Assembly (NCBI GenBank): GCA_013540605.1
Contig: JABVCK010000009.1
Location: 269,942-333,941 of the forward strand
Length of the DNA stretch: 64,000 nt
Direction of reading: 5' to 3'
Source: Bacillota bacterium
Lineage (GTDB): Bacteria > Bacillota > Clostridia > Ch29
The position numbers were made by a program, and so were the translations under genes. Below, in pieces: positions 19,701-27,788 of this stretch; within the stretch, counting starts at the first letter, position 1, and every line of letters begins with the position of its first letter. The notes under the pieces were generated by a model. That model was given only the letters and a program-made list of their open reading frames with translations. It was not told the DNA's origin and did no database searches.

Positions 19701-22382
19701 TTGCAGCCGCTGCAGGAACTGTTAAATGAGACCGTCCTTACAAGCCCCGGGAGACACTGGCTTGACCATCCCGGCGGGGTTTTTATAAGAAATGCAAACG
19801 TGATGCCCAAGGAGGACAGGATACTTTTTTACAGCGCAGCGCGTATAGTCCTTAGGGGTGGATGCGGTCCTATAGATTATCAGATGAAGCCGCTGGAGAT
19901 GGATGAGCTGCCGAAGGTTAAAAGCTTTGACAGGTACCAGATAGAATACATCAGCAAAGCTGCACCCTTAGACCTTGAATACTTCAATGGTTACGGGGGC
20001 TTCAGCGATGATGGAAGGAAATATGTAATAAGGCTCAAGGGCTTTAATAATACGCCTGCTCCGTGGATAAACGTCGTTTCAAACGACAGGTTTGGCTTTC
20101 ATGTTTCTGAAAGCGGTTCCGGCCTGGTATGGAGCGAGAACAGCAGGGAGAATAAGCTGACGCCGTGGTCTAACGATCCTGTCTCGGATACCCCGGGGGA
20201 GGTTATATATCTGCGGGACGAAGAGAACGGGGATATATGGACGGTAACACCCCTTCCCATAAGAGGGGAGGAAGCATATACGATTGAACATGGGCTAGGG
20301 TATACACAGTTTGTCCACGACAGCCATGGAATAGAGCAAAGGCTATCCGTGTTTGTACCGCTGGAAGACTCCGTCAAGCTGTCCCTTTTAAAGCTTAAGA
20401 ATAATGGTAATGCAAAAAGGAAAATCAGCGTAACTTATTATATAAGGCCGGTTCTTGGGGTGTCGGAGGAAAAAACACAGCAGCATCTGGTGACAGAAGT
20501 GGGGTATAACGGCAGTACTATGCTTATCACCAACCCCTTTAATTCTGAATTTCCCGGCAGGATAGCCTTTGCCGATGCTTCCTTTAATATCGCCGGCTAT
20601 ACAGGGGACAGGGAAGAGTTCATAGGCGCCCGGGGGGATCTGAAAAATCCGGAAGCCCTCAAAAGAGAAGGACTTTCAAACAGGGTCGGTGCCGGATACG
20701 ACCCATGTATCGCCTTGCAGTCGGTCATGGAAATTGATGCGGGAGAAGAGAAGGAAATTGTGCTGATGTTTGGGCAGGAAAAGAATACGGAGGACCTTTA
20801 CAGAATAGTTGACAGATATAAGAGGTTGGATGCCTGCAAGGCTGCTCTGGAAAGGGTAACACAGTTCTGGGACAGTGTATTGGGAACCATAAAGGTCGGC
20901 ACACCGGACAGGTCGATGAACCTGATGATGAACTACTGGCTGTTGTACCAGACAATAAGCTGCAGGTTGTGGGCACGGTCGGCCTTCTACCAGTCCGGTG
21001 GAGCATTTGGCTTCAGGGACCAGCTTCAGGATGCTATGAATTCTGCCAACGTCGTACCCCACATGGCCAGAAAACAAATTCTGCTTCACTGTGAACACCA
21101 GTTTGTTGAAGGGGACGTCCAGCACTGGTGGCATCCGGGTGCGGACGACAAAGGAGTCCGGACCAGGTTTTCCGATGACCTGTTGTGGCTTCCCTATGCA
21201 GCGGCAGATTATGTTCAAAAAACAGGTGATTATGGTATACTGGTAGAAGAAACAGGTTTTCTGGAGGGAGAACCCCTCAGGGAAGACGAGGATGAAAGGT
21301 ACAGCGTTCCAAAGATATCAAAGGAAAAGGGCACTGTGTATGAACACTGTATAAGGGCTATTGAAAGATCACTGCGATTTGGTGAGCACGGTATCCCTCT
21401 CATGGGTTCGGGCGACTGGAATGACGGTATGAATACGGTGGGGAACAAGGGGCGCGGCGAGAGCATATGGCTGGGATGGTTCTTATGCGACACGCTGATC
21501 AGGTTTGCGCCCATATGCAAGTATATGAATGATGAGGATAGAGCTCAAAGATATACCGAAACGGCGCAAAGGGTTGCAGCCGCCATAGAGGAAAACGGCT
21601 GGGATGGAGGGTGGTACAGGAGGGCATACTTTGATGACGGTACGCCGCTCGGCTCTTCAGAGAACACCGAATGCACCATAGATTCAATTGCCCAGTCATG
21701 GGCGGTAATGTCCAGGCAGGGAAGCAGGGATAGAACCGGTGAAGCGATGAAGGCGGTGGAGCAGTACCTGGTAAAAAGGGATGAGGGGCTGATACTCTTA
21801 TTTACGCCTCCCTTTGACCAGTGCAAACTGGAACCGGGGTATATCAAGGGATATGTTCCCGGGGTCCGGGAAAACGGCGGGCAGTACACCCACGCGGCTA
21901 CCTGGGTTATAAATGCCTTTGCGATGATGGGTGAGGGTGATAAAGCGTGGAGCCTTTTCAATATGATAAATCCTGTGAACCACGCCAGGACCCCTATTGA
22001 ATGCGCTGCTTACAAGGTTGAACCCTATGTCGTTGCTGCCGATGTGTACACCGTTAACCCCCATCAGGGCAGGGGAGGATGGACATGGTACACAGGAGCC
22101 GCCGGGTGGATGCATAGGGTCGGACTGGAACACATATTGGGTTTCAACAAAAATGGAACAAAGTTGTTCATTGACCCGTGCATACCTAAGGAGTGGAATG
22201 GATTTAACATTGAATACAGGTATATGGACACAATATACCACATATCGGTGCAAAACCCCTATAGAGTGAGCAGGGGAGTAAAAACAGTACGGGTGGACGG
22301 CAAGCTGGAACAAAGAGGGTATATCGAACTGACTGACGATAAGGCGAGGCATTTGGTCGAGATTACCCTTGGTGACAGGTGA
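13779..22382 (+). CDS. Cyclic beta-1,2-glucan synthase-like giant (GT84 + GH94)
   Basis: A 2867-residue membrane protein, essentially the length of Brucella/Rhizobium cyclic glucan synthases. Order: N-terminal helix (residues 3-20); soluble segment; helices near 410-470; GT84 glycosyltransferase domain, with DADTNIPMD near 625, LSHDLLEGSYMRTAL near 745 and HRWVRGDWQLIRW near 775; further helices near 825-870 and 930-970; a glycoamylase-like region; then GH94 phosphorylase modules with SGDWNDGMN near 2543 (catalytic Asp), GYVPGVRENGGQYTHAA and VYTVNPHQGRGGWTWYTG. In characterised homologues GT84 builds beta-1,2-glucan on the protein from UDP-glucose and GH94 trims chain length. GAGGAAGGA precedes the ATG. 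The following genes make glucose-1-phosphate. Such enzymes are classically proteobacterial. Confidence 0.88.
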   Translation: MGILFFLIFAVLLGIAYVSYKNISGKEAPPVEDILLQPEQLEKHARQLALEHSTAKKEISPRILLRRLNKNFDVISSVYRSVNEYARRGKELSPASEWLLDNFYKIEEQVKEVRQSLARANHLELMVLDKGILKGYPRVYAIALELISHTDGRLDEKLLLGFVKAYQTHKKLLIAEVWSLSLMIRLALIENIRRICERVQKTQEEWEEAEKLLNENRENLKEALNDYLDRGGVLTPSFVEHLLKKLRKEGLETGELTACIDSLLAENDRSIGAVVEQEHHQQAAKKISIGNSITSLNIVSVLDWNEIFESLCAADEILREDPVRMYQKMDFESRNYYRKQVELIGKRLGVSQTSVARKAVECASKKLSGENNPKAGHVGYYLAGPGRGDFFRYLGSNKSGSRFHNYSLYTYLGPVFLITIVIVSAVLAYVFRITGGKNPLLCLFSGLAVLVPASEISVLIVNLAVSRRIVPGFLPKLEFDKGIPEEYATLVVIPTLLTSPRRVEELLEQLEVYYLANREDNLYFAIAGDFKDADRKEMPGDGLIVETAIEGVKRLNRKYPGDKERFFFFHRHRQFSKGQNKWMGWERKRGALIELNAMLRGARDTSYSFVSSDPAALKGIRYVITLDADTNIPMDTAKALIGTIAHPLNSASYDIDKGIVVDGYGIIQPRIGIDVESANKTLFTRIFAGQGGIDPYSAAVSDVYQDMFGEGIFTGKGIYDLEAFDLLMKDAFPDDAILSHDLLEGSYMRTALVSDIELIDGYPASYYSYIMRLHRWVRGDWQLIRWLMPRVKDREGRMKANPLGRLSKWKIFDNMRRSLVPVSLFILIVAGITVLPGTPFLWLGIALFVLGFQLIRTLPALLSAETKNAFYHMLLTLMLLPHQSYMMADAILRTLYRVYVSGENLLEWVTAAETERNSGNDLGSYARKMRNALIISFIAILPVWIIKPQNAAVAVFFIVIWGLSPLAAYRTGMAVDAGREDIQLSYEEIGTLRRIARKTWAYYEDFADAENNYLPPDNLQVNPPNGIAHRTSPTNIGFLLLSILSARDFGYISTSDMILRVDRTISSIESMETWKGHLYNWYDTRNLEVLRPFFVSTVDSGNLVGYLIALKQGLLEYLDRPIAAKELVRGLEDTEALTDNRDRTVSTVIEAFNAKDSLNLSEWKELLNTLSGYGYGNNGWSKKLKDNIAAFTDETKKFFLGNNSVKLIEVFADSGDEVFKYLYGKIESIETNNSLAQLRGIYGDMAEAIDSAAGLPWEDAGLKDDIAGLRNDVCRVKANVEETISQVIKLVERIQKIVDETEFTPLYDRTRHLFSIGYNVEEEKLVNSYYDLLASEARLISYIAIARKEVPKKHWFKMGRALAVINRKKGLVSWGGTMFEYFMPLLVMKNYGNTLLDETYAAVLSAQKAYGQKRKVPWGTSESGYYAFDMLLNYQYKAFGVPDFGLKRGLANDMVVSPYSTLLALTVNPGDAVENLKLLKDEGLEGDYGFYEAVDYTPSRLPPGEKKGIVQSFMAHHQGMSFIVLNNYLNDNSIQRRFHSDPVIRAAETLLQERVPARAIITKEYKERIEPLEREEKEDNKVVRIFGVPGTGLPSCHFISNGRFSVLITNGGSGYSKVEDVFLTRWRRDMAAGRYGEFILLRNLNSNHTWSATYEPLRQQPDGYMAIFTQDKAEFYRTDDNVETHCELSVATEDNAEIRRVTLTNHGKNTITIELTSYFEIVMAHIDSDIAHPAFNNLFVRTELIEQYDALIASRRPREHGKDEVWAVHKVLCEGEVSGNLQYETNRGNFIGRGRDISNPAALTQPLSNTTGIVLDPIMSLRRRVRIEPGSSARVSFVSGMAGSREEAVDIARKYSSAPSVTRAFELAYTRSQVEASYLNMRASEIKTYQNMIPYVIFNSPTRRKMQSILKQNKKGQPGLWPYGISGDVPIVLVAVDKEEDIDLVRDCLRAHEYWRTKGLKVDLVILNEDESSYLQPLQELLNETVLTSPGRHWLDHPGGVFIRNANVMPKEDRILFYSAARIVLRGGCGPIDYQMKPLEMDELPKVKSFDRYQIEYISKAAPLDLEYFNGYGGFSDDGRKYVIRLKGFNNTPAPWINVVSNDRFGFHVSESGSGLVWSENSRENKLTPWSNDPVSDTPGEVIYLRDEENGDIWTVTPLPIRGEEAYTIEHGLGYTQFVHDSHGIEQRLSVFVPLEDSVKLSLLKLKNNGNAKRKISVTYYIRPVLGVSEEKTQQHLVTEVGYNGSTMLITNPFNSEFPGRIAFADASFNIAGYTGDREEFIGARGDLKNPEALKREGLSNRVGAGYDPCIALQSVMEIDAGEEKEIVLMFGQEKNTEDLYRIVDRYKRLDACKAALERVTQFWDSVLGTIKVGTPDRSMNLMMNYWLLYQTISCRLWARSAFYQSGGAFGFRDQLQDAMNSANVVPHMARKQILLHCEHQFVEGDVQHWWHPGADDKGVRTRFSDDLLWLPYAAADYVQKTGDYGILVEETGFLEGEPLREDEDERYSVPKISKEKGTVYEHCIRAIERSLRFGEHGIPLMGSGDWNDGMNTVGNKGRGESIWLGWFLCDTLIRFAPICKYMNDEDRAQRYTETAQRVAAAIEENGWDGGWYRRAYFDDGTPLGSSENTECTIDSIAQSWAVMSRQGSRDRTGEAMKAVEQYLVKRDEGLILLFTPPFDQCKLEPGYIKGYVPGVRENGGQYTHAATWVINAFAMMGEGDKAWSLFNMINPVNHARTPIECAAYKVEPYVVAADVYTVNPHQGRGGWTWYTGAAGWMHRVGLEHILGFNKNGTKLFIDPCIPKEWNGFNIEYRYMDTIYHISVQNPYRVSRGVKTVRVDGKLEQRGYIELTDDKARHLVEITLGDR

Positions 22383-22412
22383 GCTGTCTGCGGCCGGGTT
22401 TGAGGTGATTGG

Positions 22413-24152
22413 ATGAGACATGAATTGGAACTGGATGCCTGGCTAAAAAGCAGCATCATTGATGAGCATACAAAGGACGAACTGCTAGGAATTAAAGACA
22501 ACTGTGAAGAGGTCAGAGACCGCTTTTGCACGTACCTGGAGTTTGGAACGGCGGGCCTGAGGGGCATAGTAGGAGCCGGCACCAACAGGATGAACCGCTA
22601 TACGGTAGGGAGGGCTACCCAGGGCCTTGCCGACTATATTTCGACCTTCGGACAGGAATACAAGAAACGTGGGATAGTTATAGCGTACGATACCAGGCGG
22701 AATTCAGAGGAATTTGCCCTGGAGACTGCCCTGGTAATGGCTGGTAACGGCATTAAGGCGTATCTGTTTGAGGGAATACGCCCGACCCCTGAACTGTCCT
22801 TTGCAGTGAGACACCTGAACGCAGCGGCGGGGGTTATGATAACGGCAAGCCACAACCCCCCGGAATATAACGGTTATAAGGTGTACTGGGAGGATGGGGG
22901 ACAGATTACCCCGGCCAGGGCAAAGGACATTACTGCAATGATTGACAGAATTACGGATTTTTCCCGGGTGAAGGCAGCAGACCGCCAGACAGCGATGTGC
23001 AAGGGTCTGCTCGAGTATATAGGTCCGGAAGTTGACGGAGAATATATCAGCAGGGTGACAGCCCTTTCGCTGAACGGTGAGATGATAAAGAAGAACGGCC
23101 ATAACGTGGAAATTGTCTATACACCCCTTCATGGCACGGGTAGTGTACTGATGGGTACGGTTCTGGCGACGGCCGGGTACAATAGGGTAAAAACTGTGGA
23201 GGAACAGGCTGTGCAGGACCCCTGCTTTTCCACGGTCAGGACTCCAAATCCGGAGGAAAGGGAAGCCCTGCAGATGGGGATAGAGTATGCCATGACGACG
23301 GGAGCGGATATTGTCATCGGGACAGACCCCGATTGCGACCGCGTGGGGGTGGCCGTAAGGGATAGGGAAGGGGATTACCGGGTGCTGACCGGCAACCAAA
23401 TCGGCGCTCTCCTTGTGGAATACGTGCTTTCCCAGAGGGAAAGGCTTGGATTATCCTCCCCCAATGATGTAATAATCAAAACCATAGTGACGAGCGAAAT
23501 CGGCAGGGCAATCGCCGGGAGTTACGGCGTACAAACAGTTGATACCCTTACAGGTTTCAAATATATCGGCGAGAAAATTGAGGAGTACTCCAGGAATGGC
23601 AGTAAAACCTTCGTACTGGGCTATGAGGAAAGCAACGGATACCTGGCAGGCAGCTTTGTCCGGGATAAGGATGGGGTCATCGCCACGCTGCTGCTGTGCG
23701 AGATGGCGTTATACTACAAACTGAAGAATATGACGTTGATTGATGTACTGGAGAGCATATACGGGAGATACGGGTATTACTGCGAAAGGACGAAATCAGT
23801 GAAACTGGAGGGCGAAGAGGGTTTAAGAAAGATCAAAGCCATAATGCAGCATCTCAGAAGCAGCACGGATGAAATGAACAGTATATTCGACAACAAAATT
23901 GTAGAATTCAGGGATTACTTGTCAGGGAAAATATTCCGCCTGCAGGAGGGAATCCATACGGGAACCGGGCTTCCCAAATCCGACGTTTTGTATTACAAGC
24001 TCCTGGATGAATCATGGCTATGTGTAAGGCCATCCGGAACCGAACCGAAGATTAAATTTTACTTTGCAGCTAAGGGAGCGGGAAAAGAGGATGCAGAACA
24101 AAAACAAAAGGTGATGGAGCAAAGGCTAATGAATCAATTGGAGGTATTGTGA
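22413..24152 (+). CDS. pgcA: Phosphoglucomutase (alpha-D-phosphohexomutase)
   Basis: Interconverts glucose-6-phosphate and glucose-1-phosphate in the cytoplasm, feeding UDP-glucose synthesis. The 579-residue length matches Firmicute PgcA. All three active-site loops are intact: TASHNPPEYNGYK with the phosphoserine at about residue 146, the metal loop GTDPDCDRVGVAV, and the phosphate-binding RPSGTEPKIKFYF near the C-terminus. It starts 30 bases after the glucan synthase with a GAGGTGATT ribosome region. The intact loops contrast with the degenerate mutase domain encoded upstream, so this is the real mutase of the cluster. Confidence 0.94.
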   Translation: MRHELELDAWLKSSIIDEHTKDELLGIKDNCEEVRDRFCTYLEFGTAGLRGIVGAGTNRMNRYTVGRATQGLADYISTFGQEYKKRGIVIAYDTRRNSEEFALETALVMAGNGIKAYLFEGIRPTPELSFAVRHLNAAAGVMITASHNPPEYNGYKVYWEDGGQITPARAKDITAMIDRITDFSRVKAADRQTAMCKGLLEYIGPEVDGEYISRVTALSLNGEMIKKNGHNVEIVYTPLHGTGSVLMGTVLATAGYNRVKTVEEQAVQDPCFSTVRTPNPEEREALQMGIEYAMTTGADIVIGTDPDCDRVGVAVRDREGDYRVLTGNQIGALLVEYVLSQRERLGLSSPNDVIIKTIVTSEIGRAIAGSYGVQTVDTLTGFKYIGEKIEEYSRNGSKTFVLGYEESNGYLAGSFVRDKDGVIATLLLCEMALYYKLKNMTLIDVLESIYGRYGYYCERTKSVKLEGEEGLRKIKAIMQHLRSSTDEMNSIFDNKIVEFRDYLSGKIFRLQEGIHTGTGLPKSDVLYYKLLDESWLCVRPSGTEPKIKFYFAAKGAGKEDAEQKQKVMEQRLMNQLEVL

Positions 24153-25481
24153 ATGATAGTTCCGCTTAAGATCGACTATTCAAAGATGCTGGAAGTTGAA
24201 GGCAATCTGGTTGATAGCATACACTCCCTATCGGGAGAGATCGATAAATCTGTGGAAGGGTTAAAGCAGAAGATACAAAGGGAGGAGCTGGGTTTTTACC
24301 GGCTGCCTTTCCAGGAAAACGTAAGGAAAGAGATTAAAGAAATATCGGAAAGCATCCGGCAAAGGTTCGAAAACTTCGTGGTGGTAGGCATCGGCGGCTC
24401 TGCCCTTGGCAATAAGCTGATTCATAATTCCCTGAACCACCCGTACTATAATCTGCTTCCCGGTGATGCCAGGAATGGAAACCCAAGAATATTCGTGCTT
24501 GACACGGTTGACCCGGATATGGTCAGAGGTATAATGGATATACTGGACCTCGGCAAAACGGTATTCAACGTGATAACAAAATCAGGATCAACATCGGAGA
24601 CGATGGCGAACTACCTGATAATAAGAAATATGCTGGAGAGGGCGGTAGGCAAAGAACGCCTGAAGGAGCACATAATAGCAACCACCGACAGGGGAAAGGG
24701 CAGCCTGATTAAAATAGCCGAAAAGGAAGGTTATCAGGCCTTGCATATTCCGGAAAACGTAGGAGGCAGGTACTCGGTCCTGTCGCCGGTCGGGCTTTTG
24801 TCCGCTGCCGTTTCCGGCGTGGACATTGACGGGTTGTTGGATGGGGCTGCGTTCATGGAAAGCGCCTGCAGGGATGACAATCCCTTTGCAAACCCGGCGC
24901 TTCTGGGGGCTGTTTTACAGTACTACGCGTACAGGAAGGGCAAAACGATTTCCGTTGTCATGCCGTACTCAGATAGGCTGGGCGATTTCGGCGACTGGTA
25001 CTGCCAGCTTTGGGCGGAAAGCCTGGGAAAAGTGAAAACAGACGCTGGTGGGCGAACGCCGGTTGGTCAGACGCCCCTGAGGGCAATCGGGGTAAGGGAC
25101 CAGCACTCGCTCCTGCAGCTGTTCCTGGACGGCCCCAATGACAAGATATTCACACTGATAAAAATAGCAAAACGGCACGGAGATCTGGAGATACCGGCTT
25201 CGGAAAACCTTGACAGGGGGATAGGCTACCTTGCCGGCAATAACCTTGAAAAACTGCTGCATTCGGAGTTTGAGGCTACAGAAACCGTCCTTACCAATAG
25301 AAACCGGTTGAACTATAGGATAGAACTGCCCGACCTGTCCGAGCATTCAATAGGACAGCTCATATTTCTGTATATGATGATGACGGCGTACATGGGCGAG
25401 CTCCTTGGGGTTGATGCGTACAACCAGCCTGCGGTTGAGGAAGGGAAAAGGATAACGTACCGGTTGATGGGGAGAGCATAG
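24153..25481 (+). CDS. pgi: Glucose-6-phosphate isomerase
   Basis: Interconverts glucose-6-phosphate and fructose-6-phosphate. The 442-residue protein is the bacterial short form. It has VVGIGGSALGNKLIHNSL (sugar-phosphate region), the phosphate-binding VITKSGSTSETMANYL, an Arg/Gly segment in ENVGGRYSVLS, the LGDFGDWYCQLWAESLGK signature region, IGVRDQHSLLQLFLDGP, and the C-terminal NQPAVEEGKR. The ATG directly abuts the phosphoglucomutase stop (TGAATG), with GGAGG upstream, so the two are translationally coupled. Together they let the glucan synthase draw on glycolytic fructose-6-phosphate. Confidence 0.95.
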   Translation: MIVPLKIDYSKMLEVEGNLVDSIHSLSGEIDKSVEGLKQKIQREELGFYRLPFQENVRKEIKEISESIRQRFENFVVVGIGGSALGNKLIHNSLNHPYYNLLPGDARNGNPRIFVLDTVDPDMVRGIMDILDLGKTVFNVITKSGSTSETMANYLIIRNMLERAVGKERLKEHIIATTDRGKGSLIKIAEKEGYQALHIPENVGGRYSVLSPVGLLSAAVSGVDIDGLLDGAAFMESACRDDNPFANPALLGAVLQYYAYRKGKTISVVMPYSDRLGDFGDWYCQLWAESLGKVKTDAGGRTPVGQTPLRAIGVRDQHSLLQLFLDGPNDKIFTLIKIAKRHGDLEIPASENLDRGIGYLAGNNLEKLLHSEFEATETVLTNRNRLNYRIELPDLSEHSIGQLIFLYMMMTAYMGELLGVDAYNQPAVEEGKRITYRLMGRA

Positions 25482-25482
25482 C

Positions 25483-25516
25483 TCAGTTCGTAGTTCGTAG
25501 TTGGTAGTTCAGGGGT
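25483..25516. repeat. Short word-repeat tract, inverted orientation
   Basis: CTCAGTTCGTAGTTCGTAG followed by TTGGTAGTTCAGG. This is the reverse complement of the CTACGAACTACCAAC words in the other tracts and lies directly after the pgi stop. Confidence 0.6.
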
Positions 25517-25582
25517 AAAAAGAAGGGATTTGGGCGTATTGGGCGAATAAATTACATCTAAAACTTAAATGGGGTGTTTCTT

Positions 25583-27490
25583 ATGGCAAACAGCATTTCG
25601 GTAATATCCACCCACAAAAATCTCGCAGAAAAGATAAAAGCGATCATAGAAGAGATGCAGGAGAATATTGATGTATATACGGCTACCCTTGACGAAGCCG
25701 TTGTTCTATGCGAAAGCCTTTTGAAAGAGGGGACAAGGGTATTCATAAGCAGGGGCGGAAATGCAAAATATATCGAAAAGAGGCTGGGCTGCGCCGTTGT
25801 GGATATTTCCAGCAATCTTTCCGACTATCTTGAGGCCTTTGAATGTGCAAAGAATGTGAAGGGCAGGGTGGGAATATTCAGCTACGAAAAACCCCTGGAG
25901 GACCTGGATGCCGTTGGAAAGCTAATGGGTATTGATATGAAGCAGTATACTTTTATCGACCTGGATGATGCGGGAAGAGCTGTAGAGGATGCCGCCGGGG
26001 ACAACATCGAGCTTGGTATCGGAGGCATAGTCACGGGGAAGATTGCACGGGAAATGGGGATACAATATATAGTTATTGATAGTTCCCGCTCTTCTATAAT
26101 AAATGCGATAAACACTGCGAAGAAGCTGCTGCAGGCAAAGGAAGAAGAGATCAGGAAGGCGGAGAACTACAAAATCCAGATGGAAAACTATAAAGCAATA
26201 CTCAACTTTTCATACAGCGGAATAATAGCGATAGATGAAAACTGCATAGTTAAGGCATTTAACCCTATTGCCGAACGCCTGCTGGGCATACCTGCAGAAG
26301 AAGCATTAGGCAGGGATGTAATGGAGGTTCTCCCCGACAGCAGACTGACAAGCGTGCTGGATACCGGCTTGGCAGAACTGGACCAGTTGAGGGAAATAAA
26401 TAACAGGATGATTTATACCAACAGGGTGCCGATATGTATAAACGGCAAAGTCAGGGGTGCAGTCGCAACCTTTGAAGACGTGAAAAAGATACAGGAAAAC
26501 GAGTACGAAATAAGAAGAAGGCTGTACGATAAGGGCCTTGTTGCCAAATACAGCTTTTCAGATATTGTCGGCAATAGCTTCGCTGTAAAGCAGGCAATCG
26601 AGATAGCCAAGAGCTATGCTAGAACTCCTTCCACCGTCCTGATACAGGGGGAGACCGGAACCGGCAAGGAGCTGTTTGCCCAAAGCATGCATAACTACAG
26701 CGAGAGGAGGGGCAAGCCCTTTGTCGCGCTTAACTGTGCTGTCCTGCCCAAGGACCTCCTTGAGTCCGAACTCTTCGGCTATGAGGAAGGGGCCTTTACC
26801 GGGGCGAGAAAGGGAGGGAAAATGGGCCTGTTCGAAGCTGCCCACGGAGGAACAATATTCCTTGATGAGATCGCAGAGATGCCCCTCAGCCTTCAGGCCC
26901 AGCTGTTAAGGGTGCTGCAGGAAAAAGAGATCCGCAGGCTGGGGAGCGACAAGATTATTCCCATTGATGTCAGGGTAATTGCCGCTACAAACAAGAGCCT
27001 TGAGGTGGAATTGAAGGAAGGCAGGTTCAGAGAAGACCTGTTTTACAGGATAAATGTTTTAAAACTGAGTTTGCCTCCCCTGAGGGACAGGAAGGAAGAC
27101 ATCATAGAAATCGGGACACACTTCCTGAGGAAAAAATTCACCAGGACCTATTCAAAGAACCAGGAACTGTGGAGAAATATCCTTGTTAACCTGAGAGAGT
27201 ATCCATGGTACGGCAACATAAGAGAGCTTGAGAACGTAATAGAAAGGCTTGCGGTAATAATCGAGAGGGGAATACTGAAAACGGGAAACTGTGCTGCCAT
27301 AATCAAGGAAGTATTGGGCTTCAACCCCATGCCTCAAAAAAACGGCACAGAGCATAAGAGGGATGAGAAAAGCGAAGTATACAACGCCCTGGTGGAATGC
27401 GGCTGGAACAGGACAGAAGCCGCTGAAAGGCTTGGTATCAGCAGGGCAACATTGTGGCGGAAAATGAAAAGATATGAAATCGGCACCTGA
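25583..27490 (+). CDS. Sigma-54-dependent transcriptional activator, PrpR-N/PAS type
   Basis: Enhancer-binding protein that would hydrolyse ATP to open sigma-54 promoters. About 635 residues. Residues 1-180 form a PrpR N-terminal sensor (YIEKRLGCAVVDI, NIELGIGGIVTGKIAREMGI); 205-310 a PAS domain (YSGIIAIDENCIVKAFNPIAERLLG). The AAA+ domain has Walker A GETGTGKE near 356, the sigma-54 contact loop GAFTGA near 403, and the arginine-finger region FREDLFYRINVL. A Fis-type helix-turn-helix (WNRTEAAERLGISRATLWRKMK) ends the protein. I prefer the ATG at 25583, eight bases after GGGG; a GTG at 25574 overlaps it. The PrpR sensor usually detects an organic acid or its CoA ester. It precedes the operon at 27789, which has a sigma-54 promoter. 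Confidence 0.94.
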   Translation: MANSISVISTHKNLAEKIKAIIEEMQENIDVYTATLDEAVVLCESLLKEGTRVFISRGGNAKYIEKRLGCAVVDISSNLSDYLEAFECAKNVKGRVGIFSYEKPLEDLDAVGKLMGIDMKQYTFIDLDDAGRAVEDAAGDNIELGIGGIVTGKIAREMGIQYIVIDSSRSSIINAINTAKKLLQAKEEEIRKAENYKIQMENYKAILNFSYSGIIAIDENCIVKAFNPIAERLLGIPAEEALGRDVMEVLPDSRLTSVLDTGLAELDQLREINNRMIYTNRVPICINGKVRGAVATFEDVKKIQENEYEIRRRLYDKGLVAKYSFSDIVGNSFAVKQAIEIAKSYARTPSTVLIQGETGTGKELFAQSMHNYSERRGKPFVALNCAVLPKDLLESELFGYEEGAFTGARKGGKMGLFEAAHGGTIFLDEIAEMPLSLQAQLLRVLQEKEIRRLGSDKIIPIDVRVIAATNKSLEVELKEGRFREDLFYRINVLKLSLPPLRDRKEDIIEIGTHFLRKKFTRTYSKNQELWRNILVNLREYPWYGNIRELENVIERLAVIIERGILKTGNCAAIIKEVLGFNPMPQKNGTEHKRDEKSEVYNALVECGWNRTEAAERLGISRATLWRKMKRYEIGT

Positions 27491-27503
27491 TGGTGCCTTT
27501 TTT
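27482..27503 (+). terminator. Terminator of the sigma-54 activator gene
   Basis: GGCACC-TGAT-GGTGCC followed by six T. The stop codon lies in the loop. Confidence 0.85.
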
Positions 27504-27542
27504 GATTCCTTTCCGGCAAGTGTATCAAATAGCTCATGGAAC

Positions 27543-27591
27543 GTTTCAGTGAAACATCAAATGAAACATCAAATGAAACAATAAATGAAAC
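27543..27591. promoter_or_regulatory. Candidate enhancer: GTTTCA/TGAAAC palindrome and four 12-bp repeats
   Basis: GTTTCAGTGAAAC (27543-27555) is a palindrome around one central base. It overlaps the first of four consecutive 12-bp units beginning TGAAACA, spaced exactly 12 bases. The block ends about 130 bp before the sigma-54 promoter, a normal enhancer distance. It is the best candidate binding site of the PrpR-type activator. Confidence 0.55.
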
Positions 27592-27593
27592 AT

Positions 27594-27682
27594 GGTCAGT
27601 GGTCAGTGATCAGTGGCTAGCACCTAGCACCTGTGATCTGTCAACTACGAACTACGAACTACGAACTACCAACTACGAACTA
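27594..27682. repeat. Word-repeat tract between enhancer and sigma-54 promoter
   Basis: GGTCAGTGGTCAGTGATCAG, TAGCACCTAGCACC, and then four copies of CTACGAA- or CTACCAA-type words. Same vocabulary as the tract at 10782-10985. It occupies most of the spacer between the putative enhancer and the promoter. Confidence 0.7.
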
Positions 27683-27718
27683 ATATCCAATCCCTGCGAC
27701 CTGTGAAAGGCATCATTG

Positions 27719-27735
27719 TTGGCATGAGTATTGCT
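27719..27735 (+). promoter_or_regulatory. Sigma-54 (-24/-12) promoter
   Basis: TTGGCATGAGTATTGCT fits the consensus TTGGCACN5TTGCW closely, with the invariant GG (27721-27722) and GC (27733-27734) exactly ten bases apart. It lies 54 bases before the DUF3311 gene and just downstream of a sigma-54 activator gene. Confidence 0.82.
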
Positions 27736-27788
27736 AATAATAGACATAGAACAAAATACGAATACCGAAAAAGAAAGGAGAGAAAAAG

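Noticed and set aside
27543..27591. Four TGAAACATCAAA units as a CRISPR array
   Set aside because: The units are 12 bp with no spacers; an operator or enhancer role fits better.
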